Shown: piece after piece, positions 1 through 6,102 of the stretch | How the letters are laid out: every line of letters begins with the position of its first letter | Position numbering within the stretch: position 1 is the first letter of the stretch | NCBI GenBank assembly: GCA_937921525.1 | Contig: CAKZUM010000580.1 | Coordinates: 1-6,455, forward strand | From: an uncultured Saprospiraceae bacterium | GTDB lineage: Bacteria > Bacteroidota > Bacteroidia > Chitinophagales > Saprospiraceae | Reading direction: 5' to 3' | DNA length: 6,455 bases | Position numbers and translations under genes: made by a program | Notes under the pieces: model-generated | What the model saw: the letters and a program-made list of their open reading frames with translations, nothing else | The model's database searches: none | Told to the model about the DNA's origin: nothing

Positions 1-1035
1 CGTATTCCCCATGCGATGCTATTTCTTGGGCCTGCAGGTAGTGGCAAATTAGCAATGGCGATAGCTATAGCTCAATACATTTTGTGTGAACAAAAAACAG
101 ATGGGGAGAGCTGTGGCAGCTGTGGTCATTGTCAAAAAGCAAGCAAGCTAGTACATCCAGATTTACATTTCTCTTACCCTTTTGTAGGGTCGAATTTGAC
201 TAGTTTGGAATACATTACGCAATGGCGTTCGGCAGTATTAGAGAACCCTTATATGGAGGTCAACCAATGGTTACAGTTTATTGGTGCTGAAAATAAGCAA
301 GGGAATATCAATAAGGATGAATGTCTGCGTATTATTAAACAATTGAGTTTAAAGTCTTTTGAATCAGAATATAAGATTTTGATTCTTTGGTTACCTGAAT
401 ACTTGCAAAAGGAAGGTAATCGACTATTAAAATTAATAGAAGAGCCACCAGAGAATACGATATTTATTTTGGTGGCAGAAGCACAAGAACGCATTCTAAA
501 TACTATTCTTTCCCGTTGTCAAATTGTCAAGTTTAATGCTTTGCAGGATGAATGGATTGTCAATGGTCTAGTGCAAAAAAAAGGTGTTTCTCAAGAGCAA
601 GCAGCAGCGGCAGCTCACCTTGCAAATGGTAACTTTAATGAAGCACTTACGTTGATTAAAGATACTGAAAACGACAATGCAACGTTATTTTTAGAATGGA
701 TGCGAAAGTGCTACAAGGGGAATGGGGCCGAACTAGTACCTTGGGCAGAGCAGTTTGCTGCCTTAGGTAGAGAAAGACAGAAGCATTTTTTTCAATATGG
801 TTTGCATTTTATTCGAGAGTTTATGGTCTACATATTGACGGGTAGCCAGACAGTACGCCTTAGACCACCCGAATTGGAAACTGCAAAGAATCTGTCGAAA
901 GTTATGACTTTTAGTCATTTAGAACCCATTTCTCAGTTATTCAATGAGTGTTCGTACGCAGTAGAGCGAAATGCGAACACAAAGATTCTTGGTTTGGATG
1001 CATCAATACAGTTGCACCGAATCTTTAAAACATAA
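1..1035 (+). CDS. holB: DNA polymerase III delta-prime subunit (clamp loader), 5'-truncated
   Basis: The product is a clamp-loader AAA+ subunit that works with delta and gamma/tau to load the sliding clamp onto primed DNA. The frame is open to base 1 (R-I-P-H-A before the Met at base 16), so that Met is internal and an estimated 30-40 N-terminal residues lie outside the window. Numbering from that Met, the P-loop-like GPAGSGKL is at residues 5-12. The zinc-module cysteines follow as C24-x8-C33-x2-C36-x2-C39. A degenerate Walker B (WLPE in place of DExx) precedes L-I-E-E-P-P (140-145), and the SRC motif is S166-R167-C168, carrying the presumed arginine finger. All of these, in this order, are typical of delta-prime. 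The P-loop has Leu where Thr/Ser would coordinate magnesium, which fits a subunit that does not hydrolyse ATP. DnaX is the alternative, but the adjacent ricT and the degenerate ATPase motifs favour HolB. Confidence 0.87.
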   Translation, partial: RIPHAMLFLGPAGSGKLAMAIAIAQYILCEQKTDGESCGSCGHCQKASKLVHPDLHFSYPFVGSNLTSLEYITQWRSAVLENPYMEVNQWLQFIGAENKQGNINKDECLRIIKQLSLKSFESEYKILILWLPEYLQKEGNRLLKLIEEPPENTIFILVAEAQERILNTILSRCQIVKFNALQDEWIVNGLVQKKGVSQEQAAAAAHLANGNFNEALTLIKDTENDNATLFLEWMRKCYKGNGAELVPWAEQFAALGRERQKHFFQYGLHFIREFMVYILTGSQTVRLRPPELETAKNLSKVMTFSHLEPISQLFNECSYAVERNANTKILGLDASIQLHRIFKT

Positions 1036-1050
1036 GGGAGTTTAATTCAA

Positions 1051-1160
1051 AAATTAACTTCAACTTCAACCCCAACTTCAAATCATGATTTTGACCACGC
1101 AATAGCCTTGTCAATGTCCTATTTTGAAGTTGAAATTGAGATTAGAGTTGAAGTTGATTT
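1051..1160. repeat. Inverted repeat of AACTTC / GAAGTT hexamers between holB and ricT
   Basis: This fills most of the 157-base gap between holB and ricT. The left arm is AACTTC, AACTTC, AACCCC, AACTTC (1056-1079). The right arm is GAAGTT, GAAATT, GAGATT, AGAGTT, GAAGTT (1126-1155). The ends pair best: bases 1051-1065 match 1146-1160 with one T/G difference (a wobble in RNA), and AACTTCAAA matches TTTGAAGTT at the inner end (1074-1082 with 1123-1131). About 37 bases with no evident structure separate the arms. The transcript could fold into a long imperfect hairpin. No poly-T tract follows immediately, so it is not a classical terminator. No ribosome-binding site or convincing promoter is visible in the gap. 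Confidence 0.75.
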
Positions 1161-1192
1161 ATTTTTTATTCCCTAAAATCAAATATATATAA

Positions 1193-2881
1193 ATGGGTTG
1201 TGCATCATGTGGAACGTCTGCGGACGGGAAAACGAAAGGTTGCAACAGTAATGGCGGTTGCTCCTCAGGAGGTTGTAATAAATTAAATACATTCGATTGG
1301 CTTGCTAAAATGGATATTTCGGATAGCGAGTTATATGATATTGTAGAAGTAAGTTTTAAAAATGGTTCTAGAAAAGCGTTTTACCAAAATCCTCCTTACA
1401 TAAGAGCCATAATAGGGGATACGGTCGTTGTAGAATCTGCAAGTGGTTATGATGTTGGCCGAATTTCATTGACAGGCGAATTGGTTCGCTTGCAGATGAA
1501 AAAGAAAAAGGTTTCTGATACCACTATTTTTCCGAAGATCATTCGGATTGCTAATAATCGAGATTTAGAAAAATTAGAAGATGCTCGAGCTTTAGAACGC
1601 GGCGCAATGATTCGTGCTAGGGCAATAGCGAGATCTCTAAAGTTGGATATGAAACTGGGAGATGTAGAGTACCAAGGGGATCGACGAAAAGCTACTTTCT
1701 ACTATACAGCAGATGGGCGTGTAGATTTCAGAGAATTAATTCGTCACTACGCAAAAGAGTTCAGAGTAAAGATTGAAATGCGGCAAATAGGAGCAAGACA
1801 AGAGTCTTCTCGTATCGGAGGTTTGGGGTCATGCGGTAGAGAGTTGTGTTGTTCTACTTGGTTGACTAATTTTAAATCAGTCACAACTGGTGCAGCGAGG
1901 TATCAAAATCTAGCGATCAATCAATCTAAATTGTCTGGGCAGTGCGGACGTTTGAAATGTTGCCTAAATTATGAATTAGATACTTATATGGATGCTTTAC
2001 AAGATTTTCCTGTAAAGCATGAACGATTATACACAGAGGCTGGAATGGCTGTTTTGATTAAAACAGATATTTTCAAACGCCAAATGGTTTATACGTATGA
2101 TAATCCAGGGAAACGAGGTAATTTCTATACGTTGAGCGTAGACCGAGTGAAACAGATTATGCGTATGAATGCTGATGGGGAAAAGCCGATGGAATTAGTC
2201 GATTCAAGTATTTTAGCAGAGGAAGAAGAAGTGACTTTTGATTTTGAAGATGTAACAGGTGCGGTTGAATTACCACCAGAAAAAAGGAGAAGAAAATCTA
2301 GAGGTGGACGAAGAGGATCTAGAAATCGAGATGACAGAAGACCTCCTAGAGGAAGAGACGATAGAAAAGATTCCAGAGGAAGAGATGACAGAAAAGATTC
2401 TAGAGGAAGAGACGACAGAAAAGATTCTAGAGGAAGAGATGACAGAAAAGATTCCAGAGGAAGAGACGACAGAAAAGATTCCAGAGGAAGAGACGACAGA
2501 AAAGATTCCAGAGGAAGAGATGACAGAAAAGATTCTAGAGGAAGAGACGATAGAAAAGATTCTAGAGGAAGAGACGATAGAAAAGATTCCAGAGGAAGAG
2601 ACGATAGAAAAGATTCTAGAGGAAGAGACGATAGAAAGGGACCAAGAAGGGATAATCGCAAACCACGAGAAGAAGGTAAAGATGCCCCAAAGGAGCAAAA
2701 TAAATCTAGAGATAAGGAAAATCCAGAGGCAAACGGAAGAGAAAGTAGTAAACCAAACGATAGAAGTAGGGGCAGAGGTAGAGGAGGACGTAATTCCAGA
2801 GGTAAACGAAGACCAGATCGACCCAATCGAGATACCCCTAATAATGGAGATGCGCCTGCTGGGGGAGGAGAAAAGTCGTAA
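1193..2881 (+). CDS. ricT: RicT/PSP1-domain protein with a long Arg/Asp-rich repeat tail
   Basis: This belongs to the PSP1 C-terminal domain family. Its Bacillus member RicT (YaaT) forms a complex with YlbF and YmcA that binds Fe-S clusters and affects RNase Y-dependent mRNA processing; a similar role here is inferred. The 562-residue protein opens with a cysteine-rich segment (C3, C6, C17, C23, C28) followed by N-x-F-D-W-L, the usual start of Bacteroidota members, which supports the ATG at 1193. The PSP1 core carries the family cysteines C214-x4-C219-C220 (CGRELCC) and C251-x4-C256-C257 (CGRLKCC). From about residue 365 the protein becomes a disordered, Arg/Gly/Asp/Lys-rich tail of roughly 200 residues, including the 11-copy repeat at residues 386-484. 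Such a tail could contact RNA or ribosomes; this is inference. Basic tails are common in the phylum, but a long regular repeat is unusual. No Shine-Dalgarno sequence precedes the start, as is normal for Bacteroidota. Confidence 0.9.
   Translation: MGCASCGTSADGKTKGCNSNGGCSSGGCNKLNTFDWLAKMDISDSELYDIVEVSFKNGSRKAFYQNPPYIRAIIGDTVVVESASGYDVGRISLTGELVRLQMKKKKVSDTTIFPKIIRIANNRDLEKLEDARALERGAMIRARAIARSLKLDMKLGDVEYQGDRRKATFYYTADGRVDFRELIRHYAKEFRVKIEMRQIGARQESSRIGGLGSCGRELCCSTWLTNFKSVTTGAARYQNLAINQSKLSGQCGRLKCCLNYELDTYMDALQDFPVKHERLYTEAGMAVLIKTDIFKRQMVYTYDNPGKRGNFYTLSVDRVKQIMRMNADGEKPMELVDSSILAEEEEVTFDFEDVTGAVELPPEKRRRKSRGGRRGSRNRDDRRPPRGRDDRKDSRGRDDRKDSRGRDDRKDSRGRDDRKDSRGRDDRKDSRGRDDRKDSRGRDDRKDSRGRDDRKDSRGRDDRKDSRGRDDRKDSRGRDDRKGPRRDNRKPREEGKDAPKEQNKSRDKENPEANGRESSKPNDRSRGRGRGGRNSRGKRRPDRPNRDTPNNGDAPAGGGEKS
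2348..2644 (+). repeat. 27-bp coding tandem repeat, 11 copies (10 exact in protein, last degenerate)
   Basis: Unit starts are 2348, 2375, 2402, 2429, 2456, 2483, 2510, 2537, 2564, 2591 and 2618. Each unit encodes R-G-R-D-D-R-K-D-S; the eleventh ends G-P instead of D-S. A degenerate copy (R-N-R-D-D-R-R-P-P) precedes at 2321-2347. Differences between copies 1-10 are confined to third codon positions: GAC/GAT at both Asp codons of the D-D pair and TCC/TCT at the Ser codon. Because 27 is a multiple of three, copy gain or loss keeps frame. It also keeps other frames open, which explains the long spurious ORFs on both strands here. Confidence 0.97.
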
Positions 2882-2917
2882 ATGAAGCTCATTTAGCAAC
2901 CAATAATATTTTAAACT

Positions 2918-3499
2918 ATGGCTAGTATAAAAGACAATTTAGACGGTAAGGCGAATGAAATTAAGCAAGGTATTACTGATAAAACAAATGAAATCCAGAA
3001 AGGTATAGCGGATACCACCAAAGGTATTAAGGATGGATACGAAGGTAAAAAGAAAGCTATTGCAGAAGATCTTGCCCAAACGAAGCAAAAGATCGGAACT
3101 TCTATAGATACTGGAAAAAGAGTAGTCACCTCTTTTGTTAAAAAGTTATTGATAGCCACTTTTGTATTGGCTATACTTGCAGGGGTTGGGTATTATTTAT
3201 TCGCTAGTATGGTCTATAGTGATGGAAGCCGAACAGGTCAGCTGATAAAGATTTCTGAGAAAGGATATGTTTTTAAAACTTATGAGGGCTCTTTAAGTTT
3301 GGGGGGTATTTCTGTCCAAGATGATAAAACTAACATAGGTAGTATCTGGGAATTTTCAGTACTAGATGAAGCCGTATTCCAAAAAATGCTCTCTCTTAGA
3401 GGAAAGAAAGTAGTCGTACAATACGAAGAAAAATATAGAGTGATTCCTTGGAAGGGAGATACTAAGTACCTGATTTCTGGGGTAGATTCTATTGAATAA
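2918..3499 (+). CDS. Small single-pass membrane protein with N-terminal hendecad repeats (Bacteroidota family often labelled '6-phosphogluconate dehydrogenase')
   Basis: Function is unknown. The C-terminal half (about residues 99-193) matches my recollection of a small Bacteroidota membrane protein family, with a hydrophobic helix followed by Y-S-[DE]-G-x-R-[ST]-G-x-L-I-K and G-Y-V-F-K-T-Y-E-G. Databases often name it 6-phosphogluconate dehydrogenase; at 193 residues, with no Rossmann fold or catalytic motif, that label is almost certainly wrong. The transmembrane segment is about residues 77-98, preceded by K75-K76. Upstream of it this protein has an extra amphipathic region of seven 11-residue units: Ile/Val at 4, 15, 26, 37, 48, 59 and 70, and hydrophobics at 8, 19, 30, 41, 52, 63 and 74, the rest mostly Lys, Glu, Asp, Gly and Thr. 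This resembles LEA-type or synuclein-type helices that lie on membranes. The gene starts 36 bases after ricT and is probably co-transcribed with it; its stop lies against the hairpin array. Confidence 0.8.
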   Translation: MASIKDNLDGKANEIKQGITDKTNEIQKGIADTTKGIKDGYEGKKKAIAEDLAQTKQKIGTSIDTGKRVVTSFVKKLLIATFVLAILAGVGYYLFASMVYSDGSRTGQLIKISEKGYVFKTYEGSLSLGGISVQDDKTNIGSIWEFSVLDEAVFQKMLSLRGKKVVVQYEEKYRVIPWKGDTKYLISGVDSIE

Positions 3500-3502
3500 G
3501 AA

Positions 3503-3755
3503 GTCAGAACGCTACGCTGTCAGAACGTTCCGAAATACTTCGGAACTGTCAGAACGCCTACGGTCTGTCAGACCAACCCGACTGCTGTCAGGGCGGGCGG
3601 GTTTGGAATGTTGACACTAGACGGCTACTACTTCAAAAAAAATGCCATTCAAATTGTAATAATTTGAATGGCATTTTTTTTGATAAAACTATTTATCAAG
3701 TTAAGGTCTTGATGTCAACGTCATAAGTCTGACAGCGAAGCGGTCTGATTGCTGA
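3503..3755. repeat. GTCAGAAC-punctuated hairpin array, partly mirrored across the terminator
   Basis: GTCAG words occur at 3503, 3519, 3548, 3567 and 3587; the first three read GTCAGAAC, the fourth GTCAGACC and the fifth GTCAGG. Between them lie short hairpin-forming inserts: GCTACGC, a perfect 8-bp stem GTTCCGAA-ATAC-TTCGGAAC (3527-3546), CCTACGG, and GGTCT-GTC-AGACC (3562-3574). AACCCG (3575-3580) can pair with CGGGTT (3598-3603). Beyond the terminator the motif returns inverted: the complement of 3728-3755 reads GTCAGC...GCTTCGCTGTCAGA, close to GCTACGCTGTCAGA at 3511-3524. An intermediate pair, GTTGACA (3610-3616) with TGTCAAC (3713-3719), continues into matching AGAC and ACTT words. A further 7-bp hairpin, TGATAAA-ACTA-TTTATCA, spans 3681-3698. 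The block reaches from just after one stop codon to within 8 bases of the convergent one. It looks like a non-coding, MITE-like or REP-like intergenic element. Confidence 0.65.
3635..3681. terminator. Perfect 21-bp bidirectional intrinsic terminator
   Basis: Bases 3635-3655 (eight A then TGCCATTCAAATT) are the exact reverse complement of 3661-3681, with the five-base loop GTAAT. There is an A-tract on the left and a T-tract on the right, so the stem followed by U-run works in both directions. It serves the convergent genes ending at 3499 (plus) and 3764 (minus). Confidence 0.95.
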
Positions 3756-3763
3756 CCTCTTTT

Positions 3764-4321
3764 TTATTCTTTAACCAATACCGCATCAGACATAGCAAAC
3801 ATCAAGCGATTAATATCAGAATCATTTAATTCTAATTTTCCTTTAATGGTTACTGCTTCAGCAGAATATTCAATTTCTTCGCTGGCAACTACCTCCATCA
3901 CCGTTTCTGGACCTGCACCACCACAGAAGAAGCACATATTATAGGGAAAGGCAGAGAGGATAAATTCTTTATGACCTTTGTACCCTTCTACAGGAATAAT
4001 ATAGCCTTTGATCGTTACTTCCTTTCCTTCTAATGCTTGAATAGCTTCACTAAATACGGGAACATCAATTTTGAAACCCATTAATTCATCATATTCTTTC
4101 TTAAAGGTAATTTTGGAAAGGGTTCGCCAAAGATTTTTTTCTTTTTTGGTAGTGTTTGCCTTTTCCTTGGCAACTACTTCTTTGGGATTTTCCTTTGCTA
4201 TTGCTTTTGACGCTACTTCTTTAATAGTATCTACTACTGCGCTTACCCCTGTTTCATTTTGCGAAAACGCTGAGAAACTAACAAATCCAATTAATAATAG
4301 AGAAGCAAATAATTTTTTCAT
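3764..4321 (-). CDS. Exported protein with CFFCGGAGPE motif, function unknown
   Basis: The 185-residue product begins MKKLFASLLLIGFVSFSAFSQ, a signal peptide with likely cleavage near A18-F-S20 or Q21 and no lipobox Cys, so it is probably periplasmic. Residues 22-62 form a Lys/Glu/Ala-rich linker. The folded part (about 64-185) has L-W-R-T-L, then V-P-V-F, L-E-G-K-E-V-T-I-K-G-Y-I-I-P (97-110), E-F-I-L-S (119-123) and the signature C130-F-F-C133-G-G-A-G-P-E. I recognise this as a conserved Bacteroidota hypothetical family. The arrangement of a GxxV..G...P strand followed by a loop with a metal-type motif recalls DUF3299 proteins, in which the equivalent loop is a Pro-rich GACIH segment; that link is tentative. 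The CxxC pair could bind a metal or be redox active. Its stop abuts the hairpin array, and it is divergent from the lipoprotein gene across a 246-base gap. Confidence 0.8.
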   Translation of the reverse strand: MKKLFASLLLIGFVSFSAFSQNETGVSAVVDTIKEVASKAIAKENPKEVVAKEKANTTKKEKNLWRTLSKITFKKEYDELMGFKIDVPVFSEAIQALEGKEVTIKGYIIPVEGYKGHKEFILSAFPYNMCFFCGGAGPETVMEVVASEEIEYSAEAVTIKGKLELNDSDINRLMFAMSDAVLVKE

Positions 4322-4567
4322 GATTTTGAACTTTTCTTAAAGTACCCTTTTTTCAGGGAAGCCTTACAAACCAACAGACTATTCTCTGCTAGTGATTAAT
4401 ATAATTAAACGCAATTTACAGTTTTAAGATTGCTATTTGTTTTAAAGTGCTGTTAAAATGCTGGTTGAAGACTAAAATTTAATTATCTCTTTGTTAAAAT
4501 ATTTATCTTTCCTTTCGTTCGTTTTATTAGTAGAAGCAAATTACTACCATTCACCTATTTGAAATTT
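4322..4567. promoter_or_regulatory. Divergent intergenic promoter region
   Basis: This AT-rich gap lies between the starts of the minus-strand exported protein and the plus-strand lipoprotein, so it must hold a promoter for each. No Shine-Dalgarno sequence, riboswitch or long inverted repeat is visible. The only symmetry I see is a weak CCCT...AGGG pair near 4346-4360. On the minus strand, TTGGTTTG (complement of about 4366-4373) resembles the Bacteroidota -7 element TAnnTTTG, but I found no matching -33 TTG. Confidence 0.55.
4465..4493 (+). promoter_or_regulatory. Candidate Bacteroidota-type promoter for the lipoprotein gene
   Basis: TTG at 4465-4467 is followed after 18 bases by TCTCTTTG (4486-4493), one base off the Bacteroidota -7 consensus TAnnTTTG and with acceptable spacing. 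Transcription would begin near 4500 and leave a leader of about 68 bases before the ATG at 4568. In AT-rich DNA such matches arise by chance, so this is weak. Confidence 0.3.
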
Positions 4568-6079
4568 ATGCGAAAGTCTACTTTTTATTTAGTATTTTTC
4601 AGCTTATTGCTCTTTAGTTGTAGCGATATAGCAGATACGGAATTGCCTGATTATGAGCCAGAATTTGCTATTCCTATCATTGAGAAGGCAATTGTTAGCA
4701 TTCCTGCTATATGGCAAAGTAATGACCCGAATCAATCCTTAATTATTGCCCCCAATGGGCAGTTGGTCTTTAAGTATGCTAGTCCTGAAACAACAATTCA
4801 AGCTAAGGATTTGTTGGGTGGAACACTCGCTTTTTTGTTAAGAGCAACGGTTCCGATGAATGATGATAAGGTACCCTTATTACCAGATGATTTAGGCGTA
4901 GAACTGACTGTAGAAGAAGCCGTTTTGACAGGCGGTTTATTTAATTTGACTTATAGTACGGATAATTTTTCTGGAGATAGTATAGATATAGTTTTCACTA
5001 TTCCAGAACTGACGAAGGATGGAATGCCTTTACAATTAAGGAGGAATAGTGCTCAATCCAATTTTATATCAACAACCATAGAAGGCTATATCGCAAGACC
5101 GACTAATAATCAGTTAACGATAACTTACATGGCTACTAATCAATCTGGGGTTCCTCAAAAACTCTCTAATCTCACCATGCTTTTTAGCCCTCAAATACAA
5201 GTATTAAAAGGCTTTTTGGGAAGACAGCAGATCATTATTCCTCAAGATATTATTCCTATAGATTTGTTTGATGATCGATTTTTAAATGGTACGATTCAGT
5301 TTGCAGAGCCCAAAATATCTGCTCGTGCAGAAAATGCTTTTGGCGTACCCGTTCGTACCCAAATAGATATTCTAAACGCTTTTAGACCGAATGGAGATTC
5401 CGTTTTGATAGATGCAAGAGCTATCGATCAGCAGGACATTAATTATCCATCTGTTAATAATATTGGAACTAGTGAAGTGACAGAATTATTTTTAGATCAT
5501 ACTAATTCTAATTTACCCGCAGTTTTTAATGAAGAAGTGACGGCAGTAGAATACGGTCTCACGGCATTAATTAACGCTGATAATGATTCTACTATTACTA
5601 GCTTTTTGACAGATACTAGCTTCTTTAAAATTCAGGTGTTTGTAGAAGTACCTGTGATAGGTAGCGTCAAAGATTTTAGTTCAGAAGAAACTTATGCTAT
5701 TTCTTTAGCAGAGGAGTTAGACGGTATTGAGACTATTCAAAAGGCAGAAATGAAATTGATTGTTGAAAACGGTATTCCGCTAGAAGCAAAGGTTCAGGTC
5801 CTATTCTTAGATGAAAACGGAGGCGTGCTAGATTCTTTATTTCAAGAGCAGCGAACGATTGTTGATGGTGCGCCTATAGATACAAGAGGATTCACAACGG
5901 GCATACAACAGACTATTAATTACATTCCTATTACTGCTCAACAAATGGCTGCTATTCAACAGACAGAGGCGATCCAAGTAAAGGCCTTGTTTAATACTTC
6001 TGGCTCTTTAAAAGAACCTGTGCATATTTTAGATACGCAAGAGTTACGGGTACGTATGGGAATGCGTTTTAGCTTATAA
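4568..6079 (+). CDS. Bacteroidota lipoprotein of unknown function, 503 residues
   Basis: The start is set at ATG 4568, giving M-R-K-S-T and then a hydrophobic stretch. An in-frame TTG lies three codons upstream at 4559, but the ATG gives a textbook signal peptide. The lipobox is L15-F-S-C18, so the mature protein starts at Cys18 and is lipid-anchored. The next residues, S-D-I-A-D-T-E, are acidic but do not clearly match the K-(D/E)2 surface export signal, so inner-leaflet or surface placement is open. The rest is predicted from composition to be beta-rich. Landmarks are P-E-F-A-I-P-I near residues 32-38, K-A-E-M-K-L-I-V-E-N-G-I-P (392-404), a V-L-F-L-D-E-N-G strand, and a C-terminus L-R-V-R-M-G-M-R-F-S-L. 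This ending and the AEx(K/R)LxVENGxP block recur in uncharacterised Bacteroidota lipoproteins, as I remember them. No catalytic motif is visible. A structural or binding role at the outer membrane is the most I can infer. Confidence 0.82.
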   Translation: MRKSTFYLVFFSLLLFSCSDIADTELPDYEPEFAIPIIEKAIVSIPAIWQSNDPNQSLIIAPNGQLVFKYASPETTIQAKDLLGGTLAFLLRATVPMNDDKVPLLPDDLGVELTVEEAVLTGGLFNLTYSTDNFSGDSIDIVFTIPELTKDGMPLQLRRNSAQSNFISTTIEGYIARPTNNQLTITYMATNQSGVPQKLSNLTMLFSPQIQVLKGFLGRQQIIIPQDIIPIDLFDDRFLNGTIQFAEPKISARAENAFGVPVRTQIDILNAFRPNGDSVLIDARAIDQQDINYPSVNNIGTSEVTELFLDHTNSNLPAVFNEEVTAVEYGLTALINADNDSTITSFLTDTSFFKIQVFVEVPVIGSVKDFSSEETYAISLAEELDGIETIQKAEMKLIVENGIPLEAKVQVLFLDENGGVLDSLFQEQRTIVDGAPIDTRGFTTGIQQTINYIPITAQQMAAIQQTEAIQVKALFNTSGSLKEPVHILDTQELRVRMGMRFSL

Positions 6080-6102
6080 TACGATTTACCACCGAGAAAG
6101 AT

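Noticed and set aside
1084..1120. Small RNA or riboswitch in the loop of the holB-ricT repeat
   Set aside because: I could find no recognisable aptamer motif, promoter or terminator there.
2348..2644. Possible CRISPR array
   Set aside because: The units are contiguous with no spacers and lie in frame inside a recognised gene.
2125..2899. Long ORFs in other frames across the ricT repeat (plus 2259-2885; minus 2125-2892 and 2270-2899)
   Set aside because: They are artefacts of a 27-bp repeat that keeps all frames periodic and open. Their proteins are low-complexity echoes of the repeat, with no start context or family resemblance.
3503..3595. Possible CRISPR or integron attC array from the spaced GTCAGAAC words
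   Set aside because: The word is only 5-8 bases, the spacing is irregular, and the intervening DNA is self-complementary rather than unique. No cas genes, integrase or attC core-site pattern is present.
4071..4340. 89-residue plus-strand ORF antisense to the exported protein gene
   Set aside because: It is a shadow of the minus-strand gene, which has a clear signal peptide and conserved motif.
4559..4567. TTG at 4559 as the start of the lipoprotein gene
   Set aside because: The ATG at 4568 gives a compact M-R-K signal peptide with a lipobox. TTG would only add three residues and has no ribosome-binding site to support it.
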